Assembly: GCF_024345375.1 (NCBI RefSeq)
Contig: NZ_JAGQAZ010000003.1
Coordinates: 62,001-126,000 of the forward strand
Reading direction: 5' to 3'
Length of the DNA: 64,000 bases
Origin: Cyanobium sp. WAJ14-Wanaka
GTDB lineage: Bacteria; Cyanobacteriota; Cyanobacteriia; PCC-6307; Cyanobiaceae
Part shown: piece by piece, positions 1 through 7,625 of the stretch
How positions within the stretch are numbered: position 1 is the stretch's first letter
How the letters are laid out: the number at the start of each line of letters is the position of its first letter
Program-made: the position numbers and the translations under genes
The notes under the pieces: generated by a model
Seen by the model: the letters and a program-made list of their open reading frames with translations, nothing else
The model's database searches: none
What the model was told of the DNA's origin: nothing

Positions 1-242
1 TTTAGGGATCGGGCCGCAATTGCTAGAAGCAGCCAGAGCAAGATCTCGTCGGCCAGTGGCTTGAGGATGGTCAGAAAAGCAAATCGCCCCTGGAAAAACC
101 AGGGTCTTTTCTCCAACCTGAGCCAAGACTTCAGTACCAGCCACAGGCTAATAGCCAAAAATAAGGCTAAAAACTGCTGCCAAACATCCTGCCTCTGCAG
201 GTTAGAGAAGAGGTCGTCTAAGACAATCAGCAGATCATTCAT
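1..242 (-). CDS. membrane protein, N-terminal part only
   Basis: About 80 residues are visible, starting MNDLLIVLDDLF and running off the left edge of the window. There are two hydrophobic stretches, one near residues 23-36 (LALFLAISLWLVL) and one near 68-78 (ILLWLLLAIAA), separated by a basic segment. The ATG overlaps the TGA stop of the upstream solute-binding protein in an ATGA junction, so the two are probably translationally coupled. Permeases usually follow binding proteins, but the N-terminus would also fit an MscS-type channel. I cannot decide from the visible part. Confidence 0.6.
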   Translation of the reverse strand, partial: MNDLLIVLDDLFSNLQRQDVWQQFLALFLAISLWLVLKSWLRLEKRPWFFQGRFAFLTILKPLADEILLWLLLAIAARSL

Positions 243-1462
243 GGCTTGAGCAACTCCTCGAATTGCGGGGCCACCTCAGCCGGCAAACTGTAACCACTAA
301 TAACCTGACCAAGCAACTTTTGCAGCTCGGGCGCCACCCGGGCCAATCTCTCTTGGCTGGCCATGCTCAAGGGCACTTCAGTTGTGGAAGACTGCTCAAT
401 AACCCGCAAGCCCGTATAGGCCTTAGATGGCAGAGATGCATAGGGATTTACGGGCAATATGGTTCCCATTTGCAAAGCCAAGTTGCGTTGCTGGATTGCA
501 TTTACGCCAAACAGGGCTAGATCCTTGGCCAGGTACTGCTGGCGAGCGCTCGACTGACTCCCAAAGGCCCAGATACTCAGATTCAGCCCAGGCGCCGGAG
601 AAACATCTGGCCCAGTCGGCATAACCCCCACCCCAAGGCGGGATCCCAGGGCTTTTTTCAAGCTAGGCAAGGAGCGGCTTTGGCAAGGTATCCAGGCGAA
701 ATTGCCCTTAATTAGGCCATTGTGCAATATATTTTTATCTTCCACAAAACTAATGCCGGGCTGGGAGCTCGCAAGCCGAATCCACTCCAAAAATGCCCGA
801 ACAGAGCCGGGCCTACTGGTCCCTTTCCCCTCTACAAAAGCATGGTTACCGAATCCAGACAAAAGCCAGAGAAGTTGTCTAAAATCGGCATCCATTCCCA
901 TCGAAACATTGGAGCTGCCCAGCTTGATTAGCCCATCAAAGCTTCGGGGGGAGCGGGCCAGCTTATCGGTGTCAAAGCAGGCTAAATTTGGGTAGGCAAA
1001 AATTGGCAGTGCCAAGTATCCATTAGCAACCTCGAAGGGCTTTAGGAGCTTGGATCGCCATTCTCGGCGCTCATTGCTAGTGAGCGTTACGGCGCGAATA
1101 TAATTTTTTTGCCTAAAAGTCAGGAGGCTGGTCCCGCCTGTGGATGTCTGCAAAATCATCAGATCTGGCAGCAAACCACGGGCATATAAATCCTGCAGCC
1201 TGTTATCTAGCTGGGCGCTACTTACCTTTGACAGCTTAACCTGCACATTGGGGTTAAAGCTGCGAAAGTCAGCGATTCCCTTGAGTAGCCCCTGGCGGGA
1301 TATGGCCCTGTCCTGGGGATCCAGTTGGTCCCTCTGCTCCACCAGCACCGAAATGGTGTTGGCCCCTACTAATGAGCTGGGGGAACCACAGCCAGCCAGC
1401 AGCAGGCCCAATAGTGGGCATGCCGCCAAGGGCAGTCGAAATCTGGCTGCAGGCACCGACAA
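239..1462 (-). CDS. ABC-type extracellular solute-binding lipoprotein
   Basis: Periplasmic substrate-binding component of a probable carbohydrate-type ABC importer (family 1 solute-binding proteins). The 407-residue product starts with a lipoprotein signal peptide: basic start, hydrophobic LLGLLLAG, and a lipobox LLAGC placing the acylated Cys near residue 25. The body has the usual features of the family, such as an early LLPDLMILQTS segment where the partner residues of the lobe-lobe hinge lie, and a C-terminal region with several short helices. Length is normal for the family (about 400). It is coupled by ATGA to the downstream membrane protein. No ATPase or typical permease is visible in the window, so the substrate cannot be inferred. 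Confidence 0.75.
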   Translation of the reverse strand: MSVPAARFRLPLAACPLLGLLLAGCGSPSSLVGANTISVLVEQRDQLDPQDRAISRQGLLKGIADFRSFNPNVQVKLSKVSSAQLDNRLQDLYARGLLPDLMILQTSTGGTSLLTFRQKNYIRAVTLTSNERREWRSKLLKPFEVANGYLALPIFAYPNLACFDTDKLARSPRSFDGLIKLGSSNVSMGMDADFRQLLWLLSGFGNHAFVEGKGTSRPGSVRAFLEWIRLASSQPGISFVEDKNILHNGLIKGNFAWIPCQSRSLPSLKKALGSRLGVGVMPTGPDVSPAPGLNLSIWAFGSQSSARQQYLAKDLALFGVNAIQQRNLALQMGTILPVNPYASLPSKAYTGLRVIEQSSTTEVPLSMASQERLARVAPELQKLLGQVISGYSLPAEVAPQFEELLKP

Positions 1463-1513
1463 CCATCGGCTTGGGAACCGTCAAGATAGGGCCCAGATTG
1501 AAATGAACCAACC

Positions 1514-1633
1514 ATGGGTGAGCGGCTGCGAACGGTGATTTCCATGGGCCTTTTTCTGGTTCTGGCCGGCTATGTGGGTTTCAGTGGAATTCGGCTTGGC
1601 CTTTTGCTGTGGCAGCGCTTTAACTCCGGCTGA
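1514..1633 (+). CDS. small single-span membrane protein
   Basis: A 39-residue reading frame, MGERLRTVISMGLFLVLAGY and on to a WQRFNSG end, sits between the divergent solute-binding gene and the DUF2470 gene. It has a charged N-terminus, one strongly hydrophobic helix (about residues 9-32) and a short basic end, the usual shape of a small cyanobacterial membrane protein. Its stop lies 44 bases before the next start, so it could be co-transcribed with it. The call rests on amino-acid pattern and position only. It could be chance, and a longer family member is not evident upstream. Confidence 0.4.
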   Translation: MGERLRTVISMGLFLVLAGYVGFSGIRLGLLLWQRFNSG

Positions 1634-1677
1634 CCCCAGAATCATCAAAACTCTTACTCCGCCTAAGGAAGCCAGCC

Positions 1678-1959
1678 ATGGACACCGCCCCAAAGCAACC
1701 TGACCCGCTCACCCCAGCCGTAAGCGACCGGATCTGTCTGCACATGAATGACGATCACGCCGCTGCCGTACTCGCCTACGCCCGCCACTACGCCGGCATC
1801 GAAGGGGCACAAACGGCCCGGATGGTCGCCATCACCCCGGAGGCCATGGAACTGGAGGTGGATGGCAATTCCGTCGCTGTGGGCTTCGACCACCCGCTCA
1901 GCGATAGCGAAGACGCCCATCGCACCCTGGTGGCCATGCTCCGCTCCCTGCCCAAGTAG
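1678..1959 (+). CDS. DUF2470 domain protein
   Basis: A 93-residue protein consisting of a single DUF2470 domain. The family signature is the CLHMNDDHAAAVLAYARHY stretch near residues 20-39, with the HMNDDH core. This domain is otherwise found at the C-terminus of HugZ-type heme-degrading proteins and pyridoxamine-phosphate-oxidase-like proteins, where it packs near heme. As a stand-alone protein in picocyanobacteria its role is unproven; a link to heme or tetrapyrrole handling is an inference from the family. The start at ATG is preceded by a purine-rich AAGGAAG, a good ribosome site. comF follows 34 bases downstream. Confidence 0.8.
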   Translation: MDTAPKQPDPLTPAVSDRICLHMNDDHAAAVLAYARHYAGIEGAQTARMVAITPEAMELEVDGNSVAVGFDHPLSDSEDAHRTLVAMLRSLPK

Positions 1960-1993
1960 GTGGGAAGCCTGGGCTAGCAGCGCTCAAGCGCCA

Positions 1994-2692
1994 ATGGCCG
2001 CGAACCTTTCAGCCCTGTTGGGCTGGATGCCCCTGGAGTGGCTAGCAACTCCAAACCCCAAACCCAGCGCCGCCCGAGCCCCCAGGCCCAACCTGGAACT
2101 ACCGGAGGAGGCCCTCAAAGGCAGCACGCCCCTTACCTGGTGGGCTGCGGGCAGCTACGGCGGGGAGCTGAGGCGGCAGCTACTTTTCTGGCGCAAGCAA
2201 GCCAAATGCGAGCAGCGCCTCGACCTACTGGATCCCCTGCTGGAGGCGGCCCTGCCCCAGCTGGCTAGGGCCCTGGAGGATCACCTGCTGAGGCTGCATC
2301 GCCCGGGCAAAGGTGGCCTGCTGGTGCCGATTCCGAGCTGGAAACGCCACGCCAATCCCCTGCCTGGCCACCTGGCCCAGCGGCTGGGAGCAAGCCTGGG
2401 TTGGCGCCAGTCGGCCCTGCTCAAACGCAGCAGGCCGGTCCTGGGCCAGCACCACCTGGGCCGCCAGCAACGCTGGAGCAACCAGGCGGACGGCTTCTGT
2501 TGCCAGGAGCCACCCCAGCAGCGATTGGGCCCGCGGCCGCCAATCCTGCTAATCGACGACATCCTCACCACCGGGGCCACCCTCTGCGCCGCCGCCGCCT
2601 GCTTGGAGCAGAAGGGTTGGAGGGTGTTGGGGGCCGCCTGCCTGGCACGCACTCCGGCCCGGGGAGCTGCTGCAGGTGTAAGAGGTCGGTGA
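1994..2692 (+). CDS. comF: ComF-family phosphoribosyltransferase-like protein
   Basis: A 232-residue protein of the ComF/GntX family, related to type I phosphoribosyltransferases and needed for natural DNA uptake in transformable bacteria. The PRPP-binding loop is clear near the C-terminus: ILLIDDILTTGATL. Upstream are LLVPIPSWKRHANPLPGHLAQ and a FCC-type end of the central region, both usual for ComF. The open frame extends further upstream, but I chose the ATG that begins MAANLSALLGWM because the upstream part is the shadow frame of the DUF2470 gene. The zinc-ribbon of long ComF proteins is not obvious at the N-terminus, so this may be the short cyanobacterial form. tRNA-Phe follows 30 bases after the stop. 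Confidence 0.8.
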   Translation: MAANLSALLGWMPLEWLATPNPKPSAARAPRPNLELPEEALKGSTPLTWWAAGSYGGELRRQLLFWRKQAKCEQRLDLLDPLLEAALPQLARALEDHLLRLHRPGKGGLLVPIPSWKRHANPLPGHLAQRLGASLGWRQSALLKRSRPVLGQHHLGRQQRWSNQADGFCCQEPPQQRLGPRPPILLIDDILTTGATLCAAAACLEQKGWRVLGAACLARTPARGAAAGVRGR

Positions 2693-2722
2693 TTTAAGAT
2701 GATTAAGTCGCCCAGGCGACGG

Positions 2723-2795
2723 GCCGGGATAGCTCAGTTGGTAGAGCAGGCGACTGAAAATCGCCGTGTCCGCAGTTCAAATCTGCGTCCTGGCA
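2723..2795 (+). tRNA. tRNA-Phe (GAA)
   Basis: Full cloverleaf of 73 bases without encoded CCA. The acceptor GCCGGGA pairs with TCCTGGC (one G-T), discriminator A. The D arm carries AGCTCAGTTGGTAGAGC, the anticodon arm has GACT-GAA-AATC with a GAA anticodon, and the T arm reads CGCAG-TTCAAAT-CTGCG. It marks the left border of the phycobilisome rod region. No repeat of its 3' end was seen elsewhere in the window. Confidence 0.97.
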
Positions 2796-2839
2796 TTTGC
2801 TTAAGTTCCGGCCAATCCGATGCCCCTGCCCCTCCAGTA

Positions 2840-3082
2840 ATGCGACAGCCACCTTCCCTCGGCAGTCAGCAGGCTCAGATTTTCAACAATGCCGACAGCT
2901 TCGCCCAGGCCTTTGATGAGGCCTGGCAGCGCCACGGGGAGAGGCAGCCCGGGCACGGCCTGGATCGGGAGACCAAATTGGCCCTAATCCTTGAACAGGT
3001 AAAGGAGCATCCTTTTCGGCTCAGTGAGCCGGAATTGTCATTGCAGGTAGCCACCTTTCGGTTACGGCTGCTCGGTCTCTGA
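2840..3082 (+). CDS. conserved-looking small soluble protein upstream of cpcT
   Basis: An 80-residue acidic/basic helical protein (MRQPPSLGSQQAQIFNNADS..., ending FRLRLLGL) lies between tRNA-Phe and cpcT, eight bases before the cpcT start, so it is almost certainly co-transcribed with it. No cofactor motif, signal peptide or membrane segment is seen. The open frame reaches back through the tRNA, so the start must be downstream of it; the ATG chosen is the only good one after the tRNA. Function unknown. The position suggests a helper role in phycocyanin maturation, but that is inference. Confidence 0.6.
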   Translation: MRQPPSLGSQQAQIFNNADSFAQAFDEAWQRHGERQPGHGLDRETKLALILEQVKEHPFRLSEPELSLQVATFRLRLLGL

Positions 3083-3090
3083 GGATCCCC

Positions 3091-3702
3091 ATGGCAAGCC
3101 AACTAGCCCGCTTTGTGCGGATGCTCAGTGGGGGCTTCAGCAACCAGGAGCAGGCCTTTGAGAATCCGCCGCTATACGCCCACATCTTGGTGAAATTCCG
3201 GCCCCTGCCCCAGCTGGAGCCCGGGTCGTTGTTGCTGGAGCAGAGCTACGCCATCAATCCCGCAGCCCCCTATCGAATTCGGGTACTTCGGGTGGAAAAT
3301 TACTGCGGTGATCAGCCGGCCAGCCTGGTCATCCACAACCAAGCCCTCGTCGACGACCAACGCTTCTGGGGTGCCGTAGACGACCAGGACCTACGCGACC
3401 AAATCCGTACAGCAGATCTTAAAAACCTAGGGGGCTGTGCCTACCTGGTCAACGAAGAAGGGGATGGCTTTATGGGCGAGGTGGAACCTGGCTGCCGTTG
3501 CCTGGTGGAGCGCAAGGGAAGCGTTGCCTACCTGGTGAGCCGCCTGGAGCTCGATCCCCAGGGCATGCGCACCATCGACCGGGGCCACGATCCCCAAACC
3601 CACGAGCATCTCTGGGGCTCCTTACCTGGCCCGTTTGAATTCAGCCGCACGGCCGACTACGGCAGCGAGGTGCCGGATACCTGGCTGAGGGCCTGGAATT
3701 AG
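3091..3702 (+). CDS. cpcT: CpcT-type bilin lyase
   Basis: T-type phycobiliprotein lyase (CpcT/CpeT, chromophore lyase family) of 203 residues. Known CpcT attaches phycocyanobilin to Cys153 of the phycocyanin beta subunit. Family features are visible in order: the N-terminal MLSGGFSNQEQAFENP (F-S-N-x-E-Q-A), the HILVKFRPLP strand, LLLEQSYAINPAAPYRIRV, and the C-terminal EVEPGCRCLVERKG with TYLVS-like YLVSRLEL. The second T-type protein in the window (in the cpe operon) shares these motifs. I assign this copy to phycocyanin because it lies beside cpcL and cpcBA, while the other lies between cpeS and cpeR. That assignment is by context. Confidence 0.8.
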   Translation: MASQLARFVRMLSGGFSNQEQAFENPPLYAHILVKFRPLPQLEPGSLLLEQSYAINPAAPYRIRVLRVENYCGDQPASLVIHNQALVDDQRFWGAVDDQDLRDQIRTADLKNLGGCAYLVNEEGDGFMGEVEPGCRCLVERKGSVAYLVSRLELDPQGMRTIDRGHDPQTHEHLWGSLPGPFEFSRTADYGSEVPDTWLRAWN

Positions 3703-3720
3703 GCGAAACCAGGCCGATGC

Positions 3721-4101
3721 CTAGGCGCAGAGTTCGTCCATGAAGGGCTGCTCGGCCTCCTCCTGGAAATGGGACTGGAACTCCTGCTCAAATTCCCGGG
3801 CGGAGAACAGATCCTGCTCCAGCTGCTCCGGCTGGGCCACGGATTCAGGGGCGGTGAGCAGACCCTCGATTCGGGCCAGGCGTTCTTCGGTATCGCCCAG
3901 GCGTAGCTCGGTGTCGGCGGCCATGGCCCCAGAGACCTCGCTTTCACCAGCCTGCAGGGATTGGAGCTGCTGCTCCTGGGACTTGAAGCGCTCCTCCAAC
4001 TCGAGCATCCGAAAGGTGAGCGCCTCGGCCACCTCGGAAAGGGTCTGCAGCTGGTCGGCCAGCCGCAGGGTGCAATCAGCCAGCTTCAACTCAGAAGCCA
4101 T
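3721..4101 (-). CDS. acidic coiled-coil protein of unknown function
   Basis: A 126-residue protein rich in Glu, Gln and Leu with heptad-like spacing over most of its length (LADQLQTLSEVAEALTFRML and LRLGDTEERLARIEGLL). There is no membrane segment or known catalytic motif. The C-terminal 40 residues are very acidic and end FMDELCA. It lies on the minus strand downstream of the cpcL-like linker gene, 85 bases away, and converges on cpcT. A scaffold or assembly role is possible but not shown. Confidence 0.55.
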   Translation of the reverse strand: MASELKLADCTLRLADQLQTLSEVAEALTFRMLELEERFKSQEQQLQSLQAGESEVSGAMAADTELRLGDTEERLARIEGLLTAPESVAQPEQLEQDLFSAREFEQEFQSHFQEEAEQPFMDELCA

Positions 4102-4186
4102 GGGCCAGGACGCGGGGATTGGCCGGATGGTATCGGCCTTGAATCAATGCGCTAGGGGGTTAGCCGAGGTGGAGGTCCACCAAAAC

Positions 4187-4951
4187 TCATCCCTGGCGGG
4201 CGGTGCTCAACATTGCGATCGCAATCCAGAGCACTAGGCCAGTCAAGGCGAAGCCACCGGTAGCAACCGTGTATTGCCAAATCCGCTGCACGGCGGGAGT
4301 TGGCTGATTTGCAAGCCAGGCAGGGCGATCCCAGCCAGTGGGCTGACCAAACGAACCGCCGCCGGCGGGAGCCCTGCGGGCCATGGCATTGCGCCAGTAG
4401 GCCTCGTAACGGGGGGCCTGTTGGTTGAAGGGCATGGTGCCCACTGCCTGACCGGCCAACACCCGCGAACGCTGGTAAGGAACCATGTCTTCGCCGAAGT
4501 TTTCAAGATATTCCTGCGAATTGAGCAGGGCATCCACAAAACCAGCCATGCCCTGGCTAGCAATCACGATCGACCAGGCGATCTTCTCCTCCTGGCCGTG
4601 GACAGGACGACCCAAAACCCTGCCAACAACCTGCTCAACCACTCGATAATTGCTGTTGCAACGGTAGAAATCCCTCTGGAACTTCTCAGACAGCAGCAAC
4701 TGGCGCACGAAGCCCCGGGTGGTGATCTGACCAGAGCAGAGTTGCGATTCGAGCTCCCGGTCCCGATCAACCTTGAAGGCGTGGAAATAGATCTGGCGAT
4801 AGGCCTGCTCTACCAGTGCCTTGGCCGCTGCGCGGTCGCCCTGAAGCAGGGCCGTGGCGCTTTGGCGGGTCATCTCCTCGCCTGCGAGCTGGAAGCTGCT
4901 AACCCGAGCGTTATTGGTAAGCGGCTTGACTGCTAGTAGGGGGAGAGGCAT
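4187..4951 (-). CDS. cpcL: CpcL (CpcG2)-type rod linker with C-terminal membrane helix
   Basis: A 254-residue phycobilisome linker. The N-terminus MPLPLLAVKPLTNNARVSSF is typical of CpcG proteins. Residues about 20-180 form one Pfam phycobilisome-linker domain (ALVEQAYRQIYFHAFK, TTRGFVRQLLLSEKF, YRVVEQVVGRVLGRPVHG, NSQEYLENFGEDMVPYQRSR). The C-terminus, instead of a soluble core-binding tail, ends in a hydrophobic helix (GGFALTGLVLWIAIAMLS). That tail defines CpcL/CpcG2 proteins, which in other cyanobacteria hold core-less rods on the thylakoid membrane near photosystem I. An upstream in-frame start exists, but the MPLP start matches the family. The gene is divergent from cpcBA. Confidence 0.85.
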   Translation of the reverse strand: MPLPLLAVKPLTNNARVSSFQLAGEEMTRQSATALLQGDRAAAKALVEQAYRQIYFHAFKVDRDRELESQLCSGQITTRGFVRQLLLSEKFQRDFYRCNSNYRVVEQVVGRVLGRPVHGQEEKIAWSIVIASQGMAGFVDALLNSQEYLENFGEDMVPYQRSRVLAGQAVGTMPFNQQAPRYEAYWRNAMARRAPAGGGSFGQPTGWDRPAWLANQPTPAVQRIWQYTVATGGFALTGLVLWIAIAMLSTARQG

Positions 4952-5230
4952 CACTGGGAAAATGGAGTAGCACACCTTATCCGCTAATGCGAGCCAAGCT
5001 CCTTCTAGGCACAAAAGCCTACAAGGAATTACATGCAGCCCAGCCCTGGCCTGCCCAGCCGAAATCCAGTGACCCTTTGTAAAGCTGGCAGTACTAGCTG
5101 CTGGTCTTGCTGAAAAATGGCCTGGTGCTCAGCACTTGATGCCCACCTGTCTTGGTCAGCCACGACATTTGAGGTATCAGTCCCCCTTACCCACCCTTCC
5201 GACTCTTCGTCGAGACAAGGAGCTCCCAAA
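4952..5230. promoter_or_regulatory. divergent promoter region cpcL / cpcBA
   Basis: The 279 bases between the divergent cpcL and cpcB starts must hold both promoters. A good ribosome site, CAAGGAGC, lies just before cpcB. Little else can be read with confidence; no clear hairpin or repeated operator was found. Confidence 0.4.
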
Positions 5231-5749
5231 ATGTTCGACGCCTTCACCAAGGTTGTTGCCCAGGCCGATGCCCGTGGCGAATTCATCAACGCCGGCCAAA
5301 TAGACGCCCTGGCCGCCATGGTTGCCGAAAGCAACAAGCGCATGGACACGGTGAACCGCATCACCTCCAACGCATCCGCCATCGTCACCAACGCGGCCCG
5401 CAATCTCTTCGATTCGCAGCCCTCCCTGATCGCCCCCGGCGGCAACGCCTACACCAGTCGCCGCATGGCTGCATGCCTGCGCGACATGGAGATCATCCTC
5501 CGCTATGTCAGCTACGCAATCTTCACCGGCGACGCTTCCGTCCTGGAAGATCGCTGCCTGAATGGCCTGCGTGAGACCTACCTCGCCCTCGGCGTCCCCG
5601 GTGCATCCGTGGCAGAAGGAGTCCGCAAGATGAAGGACGCCGCCATCTCGATCGCCAACGATCGCAACGGCATCACCCCTGGCGATTGCACAGCCCTGAT
5701 GTCCGAGGTAGGCACCTACTTCGATCGGGCCGCAGCAGCTGTCGGCTGA
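5231..5749 (+). CDS. cpcB: phycocyanin beta subunit
   Basis: C-phycocyanin beta chain, 172 residues, the normal length, starting [18 protein letters not shown]. The two bilin-binding cysteines are visible: MAACLRD (Cys82, served by an S-type lyase) and TPGDCTALM (Cys153, served by CpcT). The Asn72 that is methylated in the family lies in [18 protein letters not shown] lacks the extra Cys50 of phycoerythrin beta, which separates it from cpeB. The open frame extends upstream, but the start after CAAGGAGCTCCCAAA is certain from the family. It forms an operon with cpcA, and the pair ends at a strong terminator. The protein assembles with CpcA into rod discs on the thylakoid surface. Confidence 0.98.
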   Translation: MFDAFTKVVAQADARGEFINAGQIDALAAMVAESNKRMDTVNRITSNASAIVTNAARNLFDSQPSLIAPGGNAYTSRRMAACLRDMEIILRYVSYAIFTGDASVLEDRCLNGLRETYLALGVPGASVAEGVRKMKDAAISIANDRNGITPGDCTALMSEVGTYFDRAAAAVG

Positions 5750-5820
5750 TCGCCAACTGAATGGCAACCCAGCTGCCTATCAAGCCAGCACTTGGTTAAG
5801 AACATTAATCCTTCCCTTCA

Positions 5821-6309
5821 ATGAAGACCCCCCTCACCGAAGCCGTAGCAGCCGCCGATTCACAAGGTCGCTTTCTCTCCAATACCGAGTTGAATGCAGC
5901 CTTTGGTCGCTATGAAAAGGCAGCCAATGCCCTCTCAGCAGCCAAGGCCCTAACAGCTAAGGCAGACCAACTTGTCAACGGCGCTGCCCAAGCTGTTTAC
6001 AACAAGTATCCCTACACCACCCAGCAAACAGGCAGCAATTTTGCCTCCGATGCCCGTGGCAAGGCCAAGTGTGCCCGCGACATCGGCTATTACCTGCGCA
6101 TGGTCACCTACTGCCTCGTGGCAGGCGGCACCGGCCCCATGGACGAGTACCTAATCGCCGGCCTGGATGAGATCAACCGTTCTTTTGAACTCTCCCCCTC
6201 CTGGTACGTGGAAGCCCTGAATTACATCAAGGCAAACCATGGCATTTCAGGCGAGCCTGGCACCACCGCCAACAACTACATCGATTACGCTATTAATTCC
6301 CTAATCTAA
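5821..6309 (+). CDS. cpcA: phycocyanin alpha subunit
   Basis: C-phycocyanin alpha chain, 162 residues, starting [18 protein letters not shown] and ending DYAINSLI, both diagnostic. The bilin cysteine (Cys84) is in [17 protein letters not shown]. There is one bilin site, as expected of phycocyanin alpha, and it is the usual substrate of the CpcE/CpcF lyase encoded at the far end of the region. No fused lyase of the RpcG kind is seen nearby, so a phycocyanobilin-type alpha chain is the simplest reading; R-phycocyanin cannot be excluded. It lies 71 bases after cpcB. Confidence 0.98.
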   Translation: MKTPLTEAVAAADSQGRFLSNTELNAAFGRYEKAANALSAAKALTAKADQLVNGAAQAVYNKYPYTTQQTGSNFASDARGKAKCARDIGYYLRMVTYCLVAGGTGPMDEYLIAGLDEINRSFELSPSWYVEALNYIKANHGISGEPGTTANNYIDYAINSLI

Positions 6310-6339
6310 AAGCATTTAGCTTTTTGGTTAATTTGCACC

Positions 6340-6366
6340 AAAGAGCTCCTTAGGGAGCTCTTTTTC
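6340..6366 (+). terminator. intrinsic terminator of cpcBA
   Basis: Perfect nine-base stem AAGAGCTCC / GGAGCTCTT around a four-base TTAG loop, with extra A-T pairing at the base and a T run, 30 bases after the cpcA stop. It should isolate the highly expressed cpcBA transcript from the genes that follow. Confidence 0.9.
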
Positions 6367-6409
6367 ATGGACATTTTTGCAAAGCATACGCACACCTTAC
6401 CCTGGCCCC

Positions 6410-6877
6410 ATGAACGACCCATCCTCAGACCTGAGGTCATTACTAAGTACCTATCAAGGCCAGGAAGACATCCAAGTAGATGCATTGCAGCCAGATCTTC
6501 GCCTTAATCTCCTAGACACCAACATTAAACTTTGGGGCACAACATATCAACAAATAGCAGGCACAGGCGATAATCTACTGCTTGCATGCAATAACTCAAC
6601 GGGACCAGTCGAGGAAGCAGTCCTGACATGGGTAGTGGGAGCAGCCATACGCAGCCTTAGGGTGGAAGGCAAGGACCAATTCACCGATCTGCTTAAGTGC
6701 CTTGGCATAAAGCCTGAATTAATATCGAGCCTTCTCTGCAATTGCCCGGGAATATCTGGTAAAGCAATATGGGCTATTTATTTAGAGCGCCACGGATACC
6801 TGGTGGCGACACCCATACTCTCCGCAGGCCTGGGGCTTGTGGTGGCAAATCAAGATCAGATCAAACAAGCAAACTGA
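6410..6877 (+). CDS. unknown protein of the rod region
   Basis: 155 residues from MNDPSSDLRSLL; the frame opens eleven codons earlier but that start lies close to the terminator. The protein is soluble, with Leu-rich helices (TWVVGAAIRSLRVEGKDQF, DLLKCLGIKPELISSLL) and a Cys-containing LLCNCPGISGKA stretch. No known catalytic motif, no signal peptide. The gene is one base from the following pentapeptide-repeat gene, so the two are coupled, and both have the lower GC of the cpe operon. Its place between cpcBA and the cpe linker operon suggests a role in phycobilisome assembly or regulation. Function unknown. Confidence 0.65.
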   Translation: MNDPSSDLRSLLSTYQGQEDIQVDALQPDLRLNLLDTNIKLWGTTYQQIAGTGDNLLLACNNSTGPVEEAVLTWVVGAAIRSLRVEGKDQFTDLLKCLGIKPELISSLLCNCPGISGKAIWAIYLERHGYLVATPILSAGLGLVVANQDQIKQAN

Positions 6878-6878
6878 C

Positions 6879-7553
6879 ATGTACAACTGGAAAATCCCTG
6901 AGCTGCAGGGGCCCTCAGAGATTGAGGGAACGGCAAATCCAGACTGCCGGGGTGCGGACTGGAGGGGATTAAAACTTGGCGCTGCAAATCTGGGCGGTGC
7001 CAAGCTATGCCGCGTGGACATGCGAGGTACGGACCTCGAGCACTGCAATCTTGAAGGAGCAGATTTACGACTGGTTCGATATGACAAGTTCACCAAATGG
7101 CCCCAAAATTTTGACTTCTGCAGCTCTGGAGCAGTAGGTCCAAGAGCAAAGCTCAGCGGCAGCTTTCTTAATAGTGCGGATCTCTCGGGCCTAGATCTGC
7201 AAGGCGCCAACCTGATGGGCTGCTATTTGAGTGGGGCTGACCTCAGTGGCAGCTGCCTAAGGGGCGCCCGTCTCGCCGGGGCAGATCTGCGACATGCCCT
7301 ACTACGTGGCGCGTGCCTGGAGGGGGTCAGATTTTCGGGCTGTCAACTTGACTACACCGACTTCAGGTCAGCATCACTTGAGGATGCGGACCTAAGTGCG
7401 GCGGACTCGATTCGCGGGGCAGATTTCAGGGGATCCACAGGCCTGGAACCAGGTAGGGCCCAACTCCTAGGCAGATCAATCCAGGAACTTGACTGCTGGA
7501 ACCCTCGCACCCAAACCACCACCCGCCAAAGCCTCGGCCGCTCTCACATTTGA
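6879..7553 (+). CDS. pentapeptide-repeat protein of the rod region
   Basis: 224 residues, mostly pentapeptide repeats of the A(D/N)LxG kind forming a right-handed beta helix: GADWRGLKLGAANLGGAKLC, then LEGADLR, SADLSGLDLQGANLMGCYLS, GADLSGSCLRGARLAGADLR and more to about residue 195. A non-repeat insertion (about residues 66-95) interrupts the first and second blocks. The C-terminal tail is basic. Such proteins are protein-protein adaptors; the partner here is unknown. It is coupled to the preceding unknown gene and followed 72 bases later by the cpeC-type linker gene. Confidence 0.85.
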   Translation: MYNWKIPELQGPSEIEGTANPDCRGADWRGLKLGAANLGGAKLCRVDMRGTDLEHCNLEGADLRLVRYDKFTKWPQNFDFCSSGAVGPRAKLSGSFLNSADLSGLDLQGANLMGCYLSGADLSGSCLRGARLAGADLRHALLRGACLEGVRFSGCQLDYTDFRSASLEDADLSAADSIRGADFRGSTGLEPGRAQLLGRSIQELDCWNPRTQTTTRQSLGRSHI

Positions 7554-7625
7554 GCTTTGTTAAGCCAACAAAAAAAACCCAAGGATACAGGCAAAATAGT
7601 CTGGTTTCCCTAGGCAAGAATTCTC

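Noticed and set aside
2699-2839. Upstream extension of the small gene before cpcT
   Set aside because: It runs through tRNA-Phe, so the start must be downstream.
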